A DNA stretch of 64,000 nucleotides, from positions 248,001-312,000 of the forward strand of contig NZ_FOTR01000001.1 of the NCBI RefSeq assembly GCF_900114645.1, read 5' to 3'. This stretch comes from Gracilibacillus orientalis. Lineage in GTDB: Bacteria > Bacillota > Bacilli > Bacillales > Amphibacillaceae. The translations under genes were made by a program, and so were the position numbers. Of this stretch, positions 45,669 to 54,115 are shown one piece after another (the stretch's first letter is position 1; every line of letters starts with the position of its first letter). The notes beneath the pieces are model-generated. The model was not told the DNA's origin. It did no database searches and worked only from the letters and a program-made list of their open reading frames with translations.

Positions 45669-46160
45669 TCATTTAAACAACTCTATAATATTTTCTAATC
45701 CCATAAATACTATCCAAACTAAAATGGGTATTCCTAAGCTTTTTATCGCAACATTCCATTGATTAATGTTCTTTTTTCGTAATACATAATCAACTATAAA
45801 AAATAAAACAGCTACCAATAAACTATACCAAAGTAAGATTAAACCAAAAAGAATGTGTAAAACAAATGAGAAATAAAGTTTAAAATGTTCTCTAGTATAT
45901 TTCGCTATCAAACTAGCGACTATATCACTTATGATTGATGTAATCGTGCCATAGACTAGAATTATTGGAAAGCTGTACATCAAATAAATTGGTACAATAC
46001 CAATAAGAGCTTCAACATAATCTCCAACAGTTTGAATGTTACCACCAAGAGGAGTAGGTACAAATATGGTTAGAATGATCGCATATATTGATCCCGAAAT
46101 GGAAGCAGCAACCATTTTTCTAGCTATTTGTATTTCGTCTTTCCAATTCATATCAATCAT
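45669..46160 (-). CDS. Four-helix integral membrane protein, unknown
   Basis: 163 residues not matched to a family I know. Four membrane segments at about 17-35, 50-72, 93-118 and 137-158 are separated by short charged loops (MIDMNWKDEIQIARK before helix 1, VLRKKNINQWN between helices 3 and 4). No enzyme motif is visible. It probably forms an operon with the VOC protein. Confidence 0.65.
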   Translation of the reverse strand: MIDMNWKDEIQIARKMVAASISGSIYAIILTIFVPTPLGGNIQTVGDYVEALIGIVPIYLMYSFPIILVYGTITSIISDIVASLIAKYTREHFKLYFSFVLHILFGLILLWYSLLVAVLFFIVDYVLRKKNINQWNVAIKSLGIPILVWIVFMGLENIIELFK

Positions 46161-46497
46161 CCTTCTACTACCATTACTGATTCCATTCCTAGAAATAGTT
46201 CCTAACCTCTTATACTTCTAGTTTTACCTCTCTTATAGTAACATCTAGTATATCACCCTTCCTAATAATTGGAAACTAGATCTACTGAACTGATAAGTTT
46301 TCACTTCATTCCTGTTATCACAACTCTCCTTAAAAAAATATTAATTTTTTTGTTATTTATTGAAACTTTTTACAAATTCCATACGTTAAATATAAAGGAG
46401 GCGTCTGTTTAAAAATCACCAATAGAAATCTATGCTTCCGTTTTTTATTGGCAATTTTCTTCATCATTTTAAAAAATACAAGAACAGGGGGAACGAA
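46161..46497. other. Upstream region of the ABC transporter unit
   Basis: 337 bases without a gene. A strong AAAGGAGG at about 46396 is not followed by a start codon at usable distance. An inverted pair CCAATA / TATTGG spans about 46421-46452. TTGAAA near 46359 may be a -35, but its -10 is unclear. A leader-peptide or attenuator arrangement is possible but unproved. Confidence 0.3.
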
Positions 46498-47913
46498 ATG
46501 AATTTTTTAAAACGTGGTTTATTAAGTATTACCAGAAGAAAAGGAAAATCTCTAATTTTACTTGCTGTCCTATTTATCTTAGGGAATGTAATTGCTGGTG
46601 CCATCTCTATTTCACAGGCGACAGCTAACGTGGAAGAATCAATTAAAGATAAACTCGGAACGGCTGCAACCGTCGAGTTAGATTATGAAGAACTTGAAAG
46701 TATGGATGAATCTGAAATGATGAATTTTGAGATTCAAAATTTAGATGAAGAATTAATTAACCAAATTGGTGAGCTTCCTTATGTAAAATATTATGATTAT
46801 AATACTACGACCTACCTAGCTTCCGAAGAAATCGATAGCTACAATGGAATGGAAGAAGAAGACGGAGAATACATAGAGCAAGGCATGGGTATGGAGTTCC
46901 AACTCAAAGGAGTAAATTATGCTCCAGTACTTGATATTGAAGAAGGTAAAAGTAATCTAGTTGAGGGGCGTGTTTTCACCGAGGAAGAGATCGAAAACGG
47001 AACTCCTGTAGCGATTATTTCTAAGAAACTAGCTGAAAAAAATAACATCCAGGTTGGAGATACACTTTCATTAATGAACCAAATATATGAATTTAGTGAA
47101 TCTGGCGAGGAAGAAATTACAGATTCTCGGGATGTACCACTAGAAGTGGTTGGTATTTTTGAACCGCAAACTGTAAATACCGATTCTGAAAACCAAGAAC
47201 AAGCTGACTTCATGGATATGGAGTTACAAAATACGATCTATGTAGCAAACGAAATCGTTTCGCAAGAAATTAAATATTCTGTAGGCGATCAAGCAGAATA
47301 CGAGGATTATTTTATCCCAGCCTTTGTATTAAATAAGCCAGAAGATGCAGAAGCATTTGAAGAAGAAGTAACTCCATTACTACCTGAACTATTTATTGTT
47401 CGCCATGCAACTGATTCCTATGAATCTATTGCTGCACCGATCGAGTCAATGTCCACTCTATCTAAATATGTACTTATTGTTTCGATTATTACAACAATCC
47501 TTATTATTGGTTTAGTTGTCTTATTATTCCTTAGAGATCGAAAACATGAATTAGGTATTTATCTATCCCTAGGTGAATCTCGTATTCGAGTGATTGGACA
47601 AATCGTAACAGAAGTTTTAATAGTTTCTATTATTGGGATGACATTATCTTTATTTACCGGAAATTTATTAGCCCAAACAGTCTCTGATTCTATGATTGAT
47701 AATGACAATAATAATCAGAGAGAAGAACAGATGTATTACTCAGAAATGCAAACAGATCTAACAACAGATGACGTATTAGAAGCTTATGAAGTGAACTTAA
47801 CTGGAGAGTTCATTTTACTATTTTATGCTGTGGGAATTATCACTATCCTACTCTCAACATTAATTCCTTTAATTTATATTATTCGATTAAACCCAAAAAA
47901 AATTATGATGTAA
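46498..47913 (+). CDS. ABC transporter permease of the MacB/FtsX type
   Basis: 471 residues from ATG 46498 (MNFLKRGLLSITRRKGKSL) after GGGGGA; an open frame reaches back to 46432 without a ribosome site. One N-terminal membrane helix, a large extracytoplasmic MacB-PCD-like domain rich in Asp/Glu (about 40-310), then three helices (about 325-345, 375-400, 440-465). Such permeases move lipoproteins or peptides, or act as mechanotransducers, rather than importing solutes. It is first in a three-gene unit with its ATPase and a PASTA protein. Confidence 0.88.
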   Translation: MNFLKRGLLSITRRKGKSLILLAVLFILGNVIAGAISISQATANVEESIKDKLGTAATVELDYEELESMDESEMMNFEIQNLDEELINQIGELPYVKYYDYNTTTYLASEEIDSYNGMEEEDGEYIEQGMGMEFQLKGVNYAPVLDIEEGKSNLVEGRVFTEEEIENGTPVAIISKKLAEKNNIQVGDTLSLMNQIYEFSESGEEEITDSRDVPLEVVGIFEPQTVNTDSENQEQADFMDMELQNTIYVANEIVSQEIKYSVGDQAEYEDYFIPAFVLNKPEDAEAFEEEVTPLLPELFIVRHATDSYESIAAPIESMSTLSKYVLIVSIITTILIIGLVVLLFLRDRKHELGIYLSLGESRIRVIGQIVTEVLIVSIIGMTLSLFTGNLLAQTVSDSMIDNDNNNQREEQMYYSEMQTDLTTDDVLEAYEVNLTGEFILLFYAVGIITILLSTLIPLIYIIRLNPKKIMM

Positions 47914-47928
47914 GAGGAGGTTAAACGT

Positions 47929-48600
47929 ATGATCTTAGAAACTAAAGAGTTGAATTATTATTATCAAGATGGGGAAAGTCGTCGCTTTGTCTTAAAGGAT
48001 ACCAATGTTTCCTTTGATAAAGGGAAATTTTATACGATTTTAGGACAATCAGGGTCTGGAAAAACGACTTTGTTGTCCTTGCTTAGTGCAATGGATACAC
48101 CACACAACGGAGAAGTTGTTTTCGACGGGAAAAACATCCTAGAGATAGGCCATGATAATTATCGTAGAAATAAAGTTGGAATTATTTTTCAAAGCTATAA
48201 CCTGATACCAACTTTTACAGCAGTTGAAAATGTACTGGTTTCTATGTCCATTACAGAAAATGAATTACCTGATGATCATAAAACTGTTGCTTATAATTTG
48301 TTAGATTATATTGGCATTTCCCAAGACAAAGCAAATCGTACGGTTAATAAACTATCAGGGGGAGAGCAACAACGTGTGGCAATTGCGCGTGCCTTATCTA
48401 CCAACGTTGAACTGATTCTTGCCGATGAGCCTACTGGAAATTTGGATGAGGGAATGGAGCAGGAAATCATTGATATCTTCAAAAAATTAGCACACGAACA
48501 CAACAAATGTGTGATTATGGTTACCCATTCCAATGATATTGCAATGCAGTCTGAGCAAACATTTTATTTAAAGAAAGGCGTCTTGAATACGAATGAGTGA
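47929..48600 (+). CDS. ABC transporter ATPase (LolD/MacB type)
   Basis: 223 residues. Walker [15 protein letters not shown], the Q-loop in [13 protein letters not shown], signature [15 protein letters not shown], Walker [13 protein letters not shown] and H-loop MVTHSND are all intact. It follows the permease by 15 bases with an AGAGGAGG site, and its last 8 bases overlap the PASTA-protein gene. Confidence 0.92.
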   Translation: MILETKELNYYYQDGESRRFVLKDTNVSFDKGKFYTILGQSGSGKTTLLSLLSAMDTPHNGEVVFDGKNILEIGHDNYRRNKVGIIFQSYNLIPTFTAVENVLVSMSITENELPDDHKTVAYNLLDYIGISQDKANRTVNKLSGGEQQRVAIARALSTNVELILADEPTGNLDEGMEQEIIDIFKKLAHEHNKCVIMVTHSNDIAMQSEQTFYLKKGVLNTNE

Positions 48601-50026
48601 TTTTCTTTCCAATTTTAACAAAGATAATTACGACAAACAGCCTAAAGACGAAAAAGAATCAGTAACTAGTAATCAAACATCTAGTCAGGAACAACCACCT
48701 AAGGAATCTTTTTCTCCGGAGCCAAAAAGCGAGAAAAAAGTCCCTAGTGACAGCAATGAACATATTGAAATTGATCCAAATTACCAACGAAAAAAACGCA
48801 AAAAATTAATTATTTATATTGCCCTTTCTATCGTTGCATTATTGTTAATTGTATTCTTATATTACAGCATTCGCTATGTGGATATGGAGAATTTTGTTGG
48901 CGAACCAGTTGCAGATGCAAGAACATGGGCAAATGAGAACAATATGGAGATAGAACTCTTGCAAGAACACAGTATGGAATACGATGCAAATCAAATTATG
49001 GAACAAGATATAGAGCAAGGAAAAAACGTCAAAAAAGGATCGACAATTAACCTGACCAGTAGTATAGGGCCAGATCCTGAAGAACCTATTGAATTACCTG
49101 ATTTTTCGGAGCTGACTGCAAGCGAAGCCGAGGTCTGGAAGAATGAAAACAAAGCAGAGAACTTACAAATTGTTACAGAATTTAGCGACGAGGTCGAAGA
49201 AGGGCAATTCACACGCTTTGTCATGAGTGATGAGGAAATAAGTAAAGAAGAGTATAAACGCCAGGATAACGCTAATGTATATTTTTCAAAAGGGGAAGAA
49301 GTTTTTGAAGAAGATATAGAAGTCCCTGATTTTGTTAATAAAAACAAAGAAGAAGTAGAACAATGGGCCGAAACCAATGAAATTGAAATATCTTACAAAG
49401 AAGAAGCTGCAAATGATATTGAAGCAGGATTGGTTAGCAAGCAAAACATTGATCCTGAATCTATGATTGCAAAAAACGATGAGATGGAAATCACTATGTC
49501 ACTTGGAAAAGCTGTCGAAGTACCAAATTTTGCTTCTTTTTCGATGGAAGAAGCCGCAAGCTATGAAGGTTTAACCGTAACAGTTAGACAGCGATTCCAT
49601 AATAACGTAAAGTATGGAAATATGATCGCTCAATCTATTGAACCAGGAACAGAATTAACTGATCAAGATAACAAAAGCATCACAATCACTTACTCAGAGG
49701 GCGAACCTTATTTAAGAGATTACCGTGGACAATTAGAAGGTGATCTACCACGTTTGTTCTATGAAGACTATCAATCAAAAGGAGCAGATATCTCCTACAT
49801 TGTTAAATATGTTGATGCTTCTGAAGTGAAGGGTACAGTTGTCGGGATGAGCAACTTTAATTCCTTCGTTTCCATGGATTACACAGTAGAAATTCACGTA
49901 AGCAATAATGAAGACGCTGATCCTGGATCGTTTGACACTCCTGAGGGAAATGAAGCACCTGAGGAAATCGAAGAGGAATTAAGTCCGGAAACAGAAGGAC
50001 CGGAAGAAGAACAGATCGAGAAATAA
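48593..50026 (+). CDS. Membrane-anchored PASTA-repeat protein linked to the ABC transporter
   Basis: 477 residues: a charged, low-complexity cytoplasmic stretch (about 1-65), one membrane helix (about 73-97, LIIYIALSIVALLLIVFLYY), then about four PASTA-like repeats outside (units starting near DMENFVGEPVADART, PDFSELTASEAEVW, PDFVNKNKEEVEQW and PNFASFSMEEAASYE), and an acidic Pro/Glu tail. PASTA repeats often bind peptidoglycan or muropeptides, usually in PrkC/StkP kinases; no kinase is present here. Translation is coupled to the ATPase by overlap, so it is probably an accessory subunit of that transporter. Confidence 0.82.
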   Translation: MSDFLSNFNKDNYDKQPKDEKESVTSNQTSSQEQPPKESFSPEPKSEKKVPSDSNEHIEIDPNYQRKKRKKLIIYIALSIVALLLIVFLYYSIRYVDMENFVGEPVADARTWANENNMEIELLQEHSMEYDANQIMEQDIEQGKNVKKGSTINLTSSIGPDPEEPIELPDFSELTASEAEVWKNENKAENLQIVTEFSDEVEEGQFTRFVMSDEEISKEEYKRQDNANVYFSKGEEVFEEDIEVPDFVNKNKEEVEQWAETNEIEISYKEEAANDIEAGLVSKQNIDPESMIAKNDEMEITMSLGKAVEVPNFASFSMEEAASYEGLTVTVRQRFHNNVKYGNMIAQSIEPGTELTDQDNKSITITYSEGEPYLRDYRGQLEGDLPRLFYEDYQSKGADISYIVKYVDASEVKGTVVGMSNFNSFVSMDYTVEIHVSNNEDADPGSFDTPEGNEAPEEIEEELSPETEGPEEEQIEK

Positions 50027-50031
50027 GAAAA

Positions 50032-50070
50032 ATATCCCAATAGTAGTGGGTTAAGCTACTATTGGGATAT
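50032..50070. terminator. Strong bidirectional terminator
   Basis: A perfect 15-bp stem (ATATCCCAATAGTAG / CTACTATTGGGATAT) with a 9-base loop has TTTTAT on the right and A-rich sequence on the left. It separates the PASTA gene from the convergent PfpI gene. Confidence 0.88.
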
Positions 50071-50095
50071 TTTATATGATTAATGATAAGATTCA

Positions 50096-50701
50096 CTAAG
50101 ATCTATCTTGGGAAAAGAAATCATATTCCATCCGCTTCGCAGTTTCTTCTGCAACTTTTTTTCCATAAATACGAGAGATAAGATGAAAAGACATATCAAT
50201 TCCTGCTGATATGCCTCCAGAGGTTATAACAGTACCCTCATCTACAAACTTTACATTACGCTGAACAACTACCAATGGAAACTCCTTTTCCAATCTGTCT
50301 TGATCCATCCAATGTGTGGTTGCATTCCTCCCATTTAATAATCCTGCTTTTGCCAAGAGTAATGCCCCTGTACATACAGATGTCATATATTCGACTTGTG
50401 AATTTTGCTGCTTAATCCACTCAATCAGGTCAGAATTATTCATTTCGATTTCTTCTGCACCATAACCTCCCGGAACAACAAGAATATCTAATGCAGGATG
50501 ATCATAAAAATTATAATCGGGTACCACCTTCAGACCATTTCTGGCTTTAATCATCTCTCCATCTTCTGAAATAGTGATCACGTTAAAAGCCTTTGTTTTT
50601 AAATCCGGTTTCGATGTTAATGAAAAAACTTCAAATGGCCCTGCAAAATCCAATACCTCTACTTCGTTAAATAGCAAAATGCCAACTGTACGTTGCGACA
50701 T
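50096..50701 (-). CDS. DJ-1/PfpI-family protein, isonitrile-hydratase-like
   Basis: 201 residues from ATG 50701 (MSQRTVGILLFNEVEVLDF) after GGGGAG; an upstream in-frame start lacks a site. The nucleophile elbow is SVCTGALLLAKAGLL with the conserved Cys, the acid lies in GPFEVF, and TTHW and VITSGGISAGIDM follow. These are features of the GATase1-like branch near isonitrile hydratase and AraC-associated DJ-1 domains. The actual substrate is unknown. Confidence 0.85.
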   Translation of the reverse strand: MSQRTVGILLFNEVEVLDFAGPFEVFSLTSKPDLKTKAFNVITISEDGEMIKARNGLKVVPDYNFYDHPALDILVVPGGYGAEEIEMNNSDLIEWIKQQNSQVEYMTSVCTGALLLAKAGLLNGRNATTHWMDQDRLEKEFPLVVVQRNVKFVDEGTVITSGGISAGIDMSFHLISRIYGKKVAEETAKRMEYDFFSQDRS

Positions 50702-50791
50702 ATTTTTCTCCCCTCTTTCCACATTTCCCTCTTTGATTATCTATATTACACCATAAAATTTCATTAAAATAGTGACTCCTGGTGAATTGAT

Positions 50792-51085
50792 CCGGTCTAA
50801 ACGACGGGAAGAGCTATAAAATGGCGGCTCCCGTCGAATAGAACCTGTCTAAACGACGAGGAGAGCTATAAAGATTAGTGCGCCCGTATAAAACAAGTGC
50901 GACTGGAGCGAATCAACTGAGATAAAGGAATCACGGGGAGTAAGTGACTCGATGATAACTTTCACCTAAAGGCATAAGTGCGACTAAGCCTCTGGTTTCA
51001 CCAATCGGCAAGTCTTCTTTATCGTAGAGCTATTCGTGAAGTCGCCTAGTTTTTGGCGCTTGGAGCTAGACATCTCCGTTTATGC
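50792..51085. repeat. Intergenic repeat block of Bacillaceae type, with a tandem 29-base unit
   Basis: CCGGTCTAAACGACGGGAAG at 50792 is repeated at 50844 as CCTGTCTAAACGACGAGGAG; each copy continues GAGCTATAAA, and the period is 52 bases. To the right AAGTGCGACT occurs twice (50895, 50976), followed by AAGTCGCCTAG and GGCGCTTGGAGCTAGACA, a sequence often scattered in Bacillaceae intergenic DNA. No gene is supported in the 460-base stretch. Confidence 0.6.
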
Positions 51086-51106
51086 TTTCTTGCTTCATTT
51101 AAAAAT

Positions 51107-51137
51107 CCCAATCCATCATAAACATTAGTGGATTGGG
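51107..51137 (-). terminator. Intrinsic terminator of the signal peptidase gene
   Basis: The minus strand has CCCAATCCA / TGGATTGGG (9 bp, 13-base loop) followed by ATTTTTAAA, about 27 bases after the stop. Confidence 0.8.
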
Positions 51138-51163
51138 TTTCTAATTAAAGCGCTTACCTTATT

Positions 51164-51709
51164 TTATTGTATAAATTGAAAGTTAAGCTCTGACATTGGC
51201 CAGTAACGGATATCGACTTTTCCTACCACTTTTTCCTCTTCTACGAAACCAATGGCTCTACTGTCATAGCTTTTCGTCCGGTTGTCACCTAATACAAACA
51301 GTTTTCCTTCTGGTATGACTTCTTCACCAGTTATTTCTTCTAATGTAAAGTCATCTGTGAGTATCTCATTTGGTTCCCGATATCGATCCAAATATGGCTC
51401 ATCAATCGCTTCTCCATTGATATACAACATATCATCTCGGTACTCAATATGATCCCCTGGTTTTCCAATTACTCTCTTTACATAATCTTCATTCTTATTC
51501 GCATGAAACACAATCACATCAAAACGATTGATATCCATTAAATCATATACCATTTTATTAACCATTAATAAATTTCCATCGTGTAGTGTTGGCTCCATCG
51601 ACTTACCATTCACTACATAACTCGCAAATAAATAAGATCGAAAAAACATAGCCAACACCAACGCAAAAACAACAATTCGCACAATTGACCAAATACGCTT
51701 CTTATCCAT
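51164..51709 (-). CDS. sipV: Type I signal peptidase
   Basis: 181 residues from ATG 51709 (MDKKRIWSIVRIVVFALVLA) after GGAGGGA. One N-terminal membrane helix; catalytic Ser37 in NGKSMEPTL and Lys78 in YVKRVIGKPGD; box E reads LGDNRTKSYDSRAIG. It cleaves signal peptides on the outer face of the membrane. The neighbours yhjE and yhjD match the B. subtilis sipV locus, so the symbol is by synteny; any Sip paralogue is possible. Confidence 0.92.
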   Translation of the reverse strand: MDKKRIWSIVRIVVFALVLAMFFRSYLFASYVVNGKSMEPTLHDGNLLMVNKMVYDLMDINRFDVIVFHANKNEDYVKRVIGKPGDHIEYRDDMLYINGEAIDEPYLDRYREPNEILTDDFTLEEITGEEVIPEGKLFVLGDNRTKSYDSRAIGFVEEEKVVGKVDIRYWPMSELNFQFIQ

Positions 51710-51766
51710 AGACTTTCCCTCCAAAGGGACTCTCTTTATTAACTAATTTACCCCATTTGGAAAATT

Positions 51767-52435
51767 TTAATCCTTTTTACCTCCATTTTTTTCCTCATCT
51801 CTTTTTTGCAGGCGCTTCTCTAAATATTTTCCTACTATCCAGAGAATGGAGATTCCTATTGCTAATACTATGGTTTTAACAGGGTTTTGTGCAAAGGAGA
51901 CAATACTATCTCCAATGAAGGACAAAGTTAAGATCATTACGCCTTTTCCTAATAATACAGCTAATACAAATTGGTAAAAGCCTACCCCTGAAATAGCAGC
52001 CACCAAATTAATCACTGCAGAAGGGGAAAATGGAAAACACAGCAAAAGGAATAAGGGTCCAAACCCATGACGCTCTAACCAATTGGTTACCTTTCTCACC
52101 TGTTTATTCCTGCTAATCCATTGCAGTAGCCGGATATGCTTGAAACGACGAACCAACATAAACACTGCAATTGCTCCGGAGCTCGCTCCTGTCCAGGACA
52201 AAATAAATCCTTCCAATAAACCATATGCCGCTGCATTTGTCATCACAAATACGATAACTGGCAAAAAAGGAAGAAACGCTTCAATAAAAGGAAGTAAAAA
52301 GCCTGGAATGGGACCTAAGCTTTCATAGCTTTGCAATAAGAAGTTCATTAACTGTCCAAATTCATTTGCTTCAACTAATTCTTTAATCTCTTCTACATCA
52401 ATATTCTCTAAGTTACTTATATTATATGTAATCAT
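51767..52435 (-). CDS. yhjE: TVP38/TMEM64-family membrane protein YhjE
   Basis: 222 residues with about five membrane segments and the SNARE-associated/DedA-like core: LEGFILSWTGASSGAIAVFM, then WLERHGFGPLFLLLCFPFSP and AISGVGFYQFVLAVLLGKG. The family may be lipid scramblases or transporters. It lies 57 bases upstream of the signal peptidase, on the same strand and probably in its operon, and divergent from yhjD as in B. subtilis. Confidence 0.88.
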   Translation of the reverse strand: MITYNISNLENIDVEEIKELVEANEFGQLMNFLLQSYESLGPIPGFLLPFIEAFLPFLPVIVFVMTNAAAYGLLEGFILSWTGASSGAIAVFMLVRRFKHIRLLQWISRNKQVRKVTNWLERHGFGPLFLLLCFPFSPSAVINLVAAISGVGFYQFVLAVLLGKGVMILTLSFIGDSIVSFAQNPVKTIVLAIGISILWIVGKYLEKRLQKRDEEKNGGKKD

Positions 52436-52559
52436 ACCTCGTTTAACTCCTTCAACTGACTAAAAAACATGAGTTATTTTTATTTTAATATTTTTTTCGC
52501 TGTTTGCCTAATCTTTTACATAAATCCATGATTTTCTATCTAACTTTTTTACAATTTTG

Positions 52560-52601
52560 TTGTATTTTTTGAGAATTAAGCATACAATAGAACAAACGTT
52601 C
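52560..52601 (+). promoter_or_regulatory. Promoter with LexA (SOS) box for yhjD copy 1
   Basis: TTGTAT (52560-52565), a 17-base spacer, TACAAT (52583-52588), then at once GAACAAACGTTC (52590-52601). The last fits the Bacillus LexA site GAACNNNNGTTC and would block the transcription start. B. subtilis yhjD is known as a LexA-regulated gene. Confidence 0.85.
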
Positions 52602-52623
52602 CTTGAAAAGGAGGAAATGGAAA

Positions 52624-53019
52624 ATGAGATATTTAAACGAGCAAGAGTGGAAATTAGCATCACGTTTTCTATTTTTATCAATGTCCCTAACGGTTATTAA
52701 ACATGATTTACAAAAAATGCAGCAACTATCCCCATTTAAAATAAATGAGCCATATATTGCGTTATTAGAGAAGATGGAGAAAAATGCAACAGAAGAGCGA
52801 AGACAGTTACGAAAACAAATGCATCAGGAGAAAATTAAAGTCGTCGCAGCAGAGAAAAATGATTCGTTCACTTCTTACTTATTCCTCTGCAAAGGTAAAG
52901 AAGAAAAGCGCAATTACTTTAATCCAGCCATTCGTAAAAAAGTCGAGTTGATTTTTGAGGAATTACTTACACATGCCCTTGATTCAGCCCCTTCTTCAAA
53001 AGAAGAAGTGAAACTGTGA
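52624..53019 (+). CDS. yhjD: YhjD-family SOS-induced protein, copy 1
   Basis: 131 residues from ATG 52624 (MRYLNEQEWKLASRFLFLSM) after AAAGGAGG; an earlier in-frame start at 52603 overlaps that site. Mainly helical, soluble and charged. Conserved blocks: FKINEPYIALLEKME, RKQMHQEKIKVV and KEEKRNYFNPAIRKKVELI. Function unknown. Identified by synteny (next to yhjE-sip), the SOS box, and a paralogue about 3 kb to the right with the same blocks. Confidence 0.82.
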   Translation: MRYLNEQEWKLASRFLFLSMSLTVIKHDLQKMQQLSPFKINEPYIALLEKMEKNATEERRQLRKQMHQEKIKVVAAEKNDSFTSYLFLCKGKEEKRNYFNPAIRKKVELIFEELLTHALDSAPSSKEEVKL

Positions 53020-53036
53020 TTTTTTTAAAAATGAAT

Positions 53037-53068
53037 AAAACCAATAAGACAAGTGCCTTATTGGTTTT
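53037..53068. terminator. Terminator after yhjD copy 1
   Basis: AAAACCAATAAG / CTTATTGGTTTT is a 12-bp stem with an 8-base loop. It is symmetrical, so it can serve both yhjD and the convergent ComK-like gene. Confidence 0.8.
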
Positions 53069-53084
53069 ATTCTACCACCATATC

Positions 53085-53354
53085 TTATCTCTTTTTATGC
53101 CATTTCGATTCTGCTATATGCTGGGAAGTCTCAAGAATGTCTTGCATTTTATTACTGAGTAGGTAGCGGTATTGAGCAGTGCGATACAATTGATTAATCA
53201 TCGTAGCATAAGATACTTCTAACACTAAATCACGGCCATTTTTAAAAACGACCCGTGTTAAGTGTTGTTCTATTTTTTCTATTTCGAGAACATGTGAATG
53301 GGCAATCCACGTACAAGTTTTTCGCAAGGGGGATTCCACTGGAAAAAAGTACAT
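53085..53354 (-). CDS. Short ComK-like protein (YhzC type)
   Basis: 89 residues matching only the C-terminal half of ComK: FFPVESPLRKTCTWIAHSHV, VVFKNGRDLVLEVSYATM and NQLYRTAQYRYLL. The ComK N-terminal domain is missing and cannot be found in any frame upstream. B. subtilis has a similar truncated ComK relative (YhzC). It might modulate competence or be a remnant. The ribosome site is weak (GTGCGGA directly before ATG). Confidence 0.72.
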   Translation of the reverse strand: MYFFPVESPLRKTCTWIAHSHVLEIEKIEQHLTRVVFKNGRDLVLEVSYATMINQLYRTAQYRYLLSNKMQDILETSQHIAESKWHKKR

Positions 53355-53486
53355 TCCGCACTTGCTAAAAACATAATTATAAAAATATAATAAAACGCCT
53401 ATATAACAGTATTTAAGGTGTTTGGTGAAAATTAGAATAAAACTATTTTTAGGTTAAAACTGTATCATTTACAGTATCACATAATT

Positions 53487-53515
53487 AAAGCACCTACTTA
53501 TTCGGTAGGTGCTTT
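53487..53515 (-). terminator. Terminator overlapping the end of a 57-residue ORF
   Basis: AAAGCACCTAC / GTAGGTGCTTT (11 bp, 7-base loop), with AATTAT following on the minus strand. The TAA of the small gene at 53498 falls at the loop, as in the terminator at 27155-27186. Confidence 0.65.
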
Positions 53516-53671
53516 GTCATATGCTCCATGTTGAATGAGATGCATCCTTTTACGTAAATGATGTTTAAGTGGGTGCAAGTCTCTGTTGGTTAAGTCCTCT
53601 ATTTCATCCTCATAATAAACGAAACTCTGTCCAATTTCTCTATCTAATATATGCATAGATCTTTGCTGCAT
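53498..53671 (-). CDS. Small hypothetical protein (57 residues), possibly truncated
   Basis: ATG 53671 after GAGGAAG opens 57 codons: MQQRSMHILDREIGQSFVYY, then an acidic stretch EDEIEDLTNRD and a basic HHLRKRMHLIQHG. The frame is open about 14 codons further upstream to a TAG (KKDRFKIHTVYEEE), so it may be the end of a longer, decayed gene. The composition looks coding and the stop sits in a terminator loop. No family recognised. Confidence 0.4.
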   Translation of the reverse strand: MQQRSMHILDREIGQSFVYYEDEIEDLTNRDLHPLKHHLRKRMHLIQHGAYDKAPTE

Positions 53672-54115
53672 TTCTTCCTCGTAAACTGTATGGATTTTAA
53701 AACGGTCTTTCTTCTAACTATCCAGCATAGTTATTCCGTCTCCCTTGGATCTTTTAATCTATAATTTCGACATAAATAGTGAATATCCCCCCATTTAATT
53801 TACGATTTGCATAAACTTAATGTTTTTAACTACAATTAAACCAAATTTTATAATTACTAAGAAATGAAGAGATTGAAAGGAGTGATTGATATGCCCAATA
53901 TCAACTTTCGCACACTGAAATAGACAGGTAAGCCTTGATGTAATTGGATAAGCCTGCAATCCAGTGTTGTAGTTGACAAAAAATTTTAAATATTACTACA
54001 GCTCTTCTAGCAATCCTGATTGGTAGATTAATAAACAATTTTAAAATTATGGTATATTTGTAATTTATTCTTAAATCTGGTAAACTATCATTAACAATAA
54101 AAGGAGGTCATAAGA
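53672..54115 (+). promoter_or_regulatory. Gene-poor stretch with a promoter for the secreted protein
   Basis: 444 bases. Near its right end TTGTAA (54058-54063), a 17-base spacer and TAAACT (54081-54086) make a fair sigma-A promoter for the following gene. At 53892 an ATG with an excellent GAAAGGAGTG site encodes only MPNINFRTLK before a stop, perhaps the start of a lost gene. Nothing else is supported. Confidence 0.5.

Noticed and set aside
51141-51156. TTAAAGCGCTTACC near the signal peptidase stop as a cre site
   Set aside because: It matches only partly and lies at the 3' end of a housekeeping gene, where control by CcpA makes no sense.
53892-53924. ATG with excellent ribosome site encoding MPNINFRTLK
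   Set aside because: Only ten codons; no conserved context, so not called as a gene.
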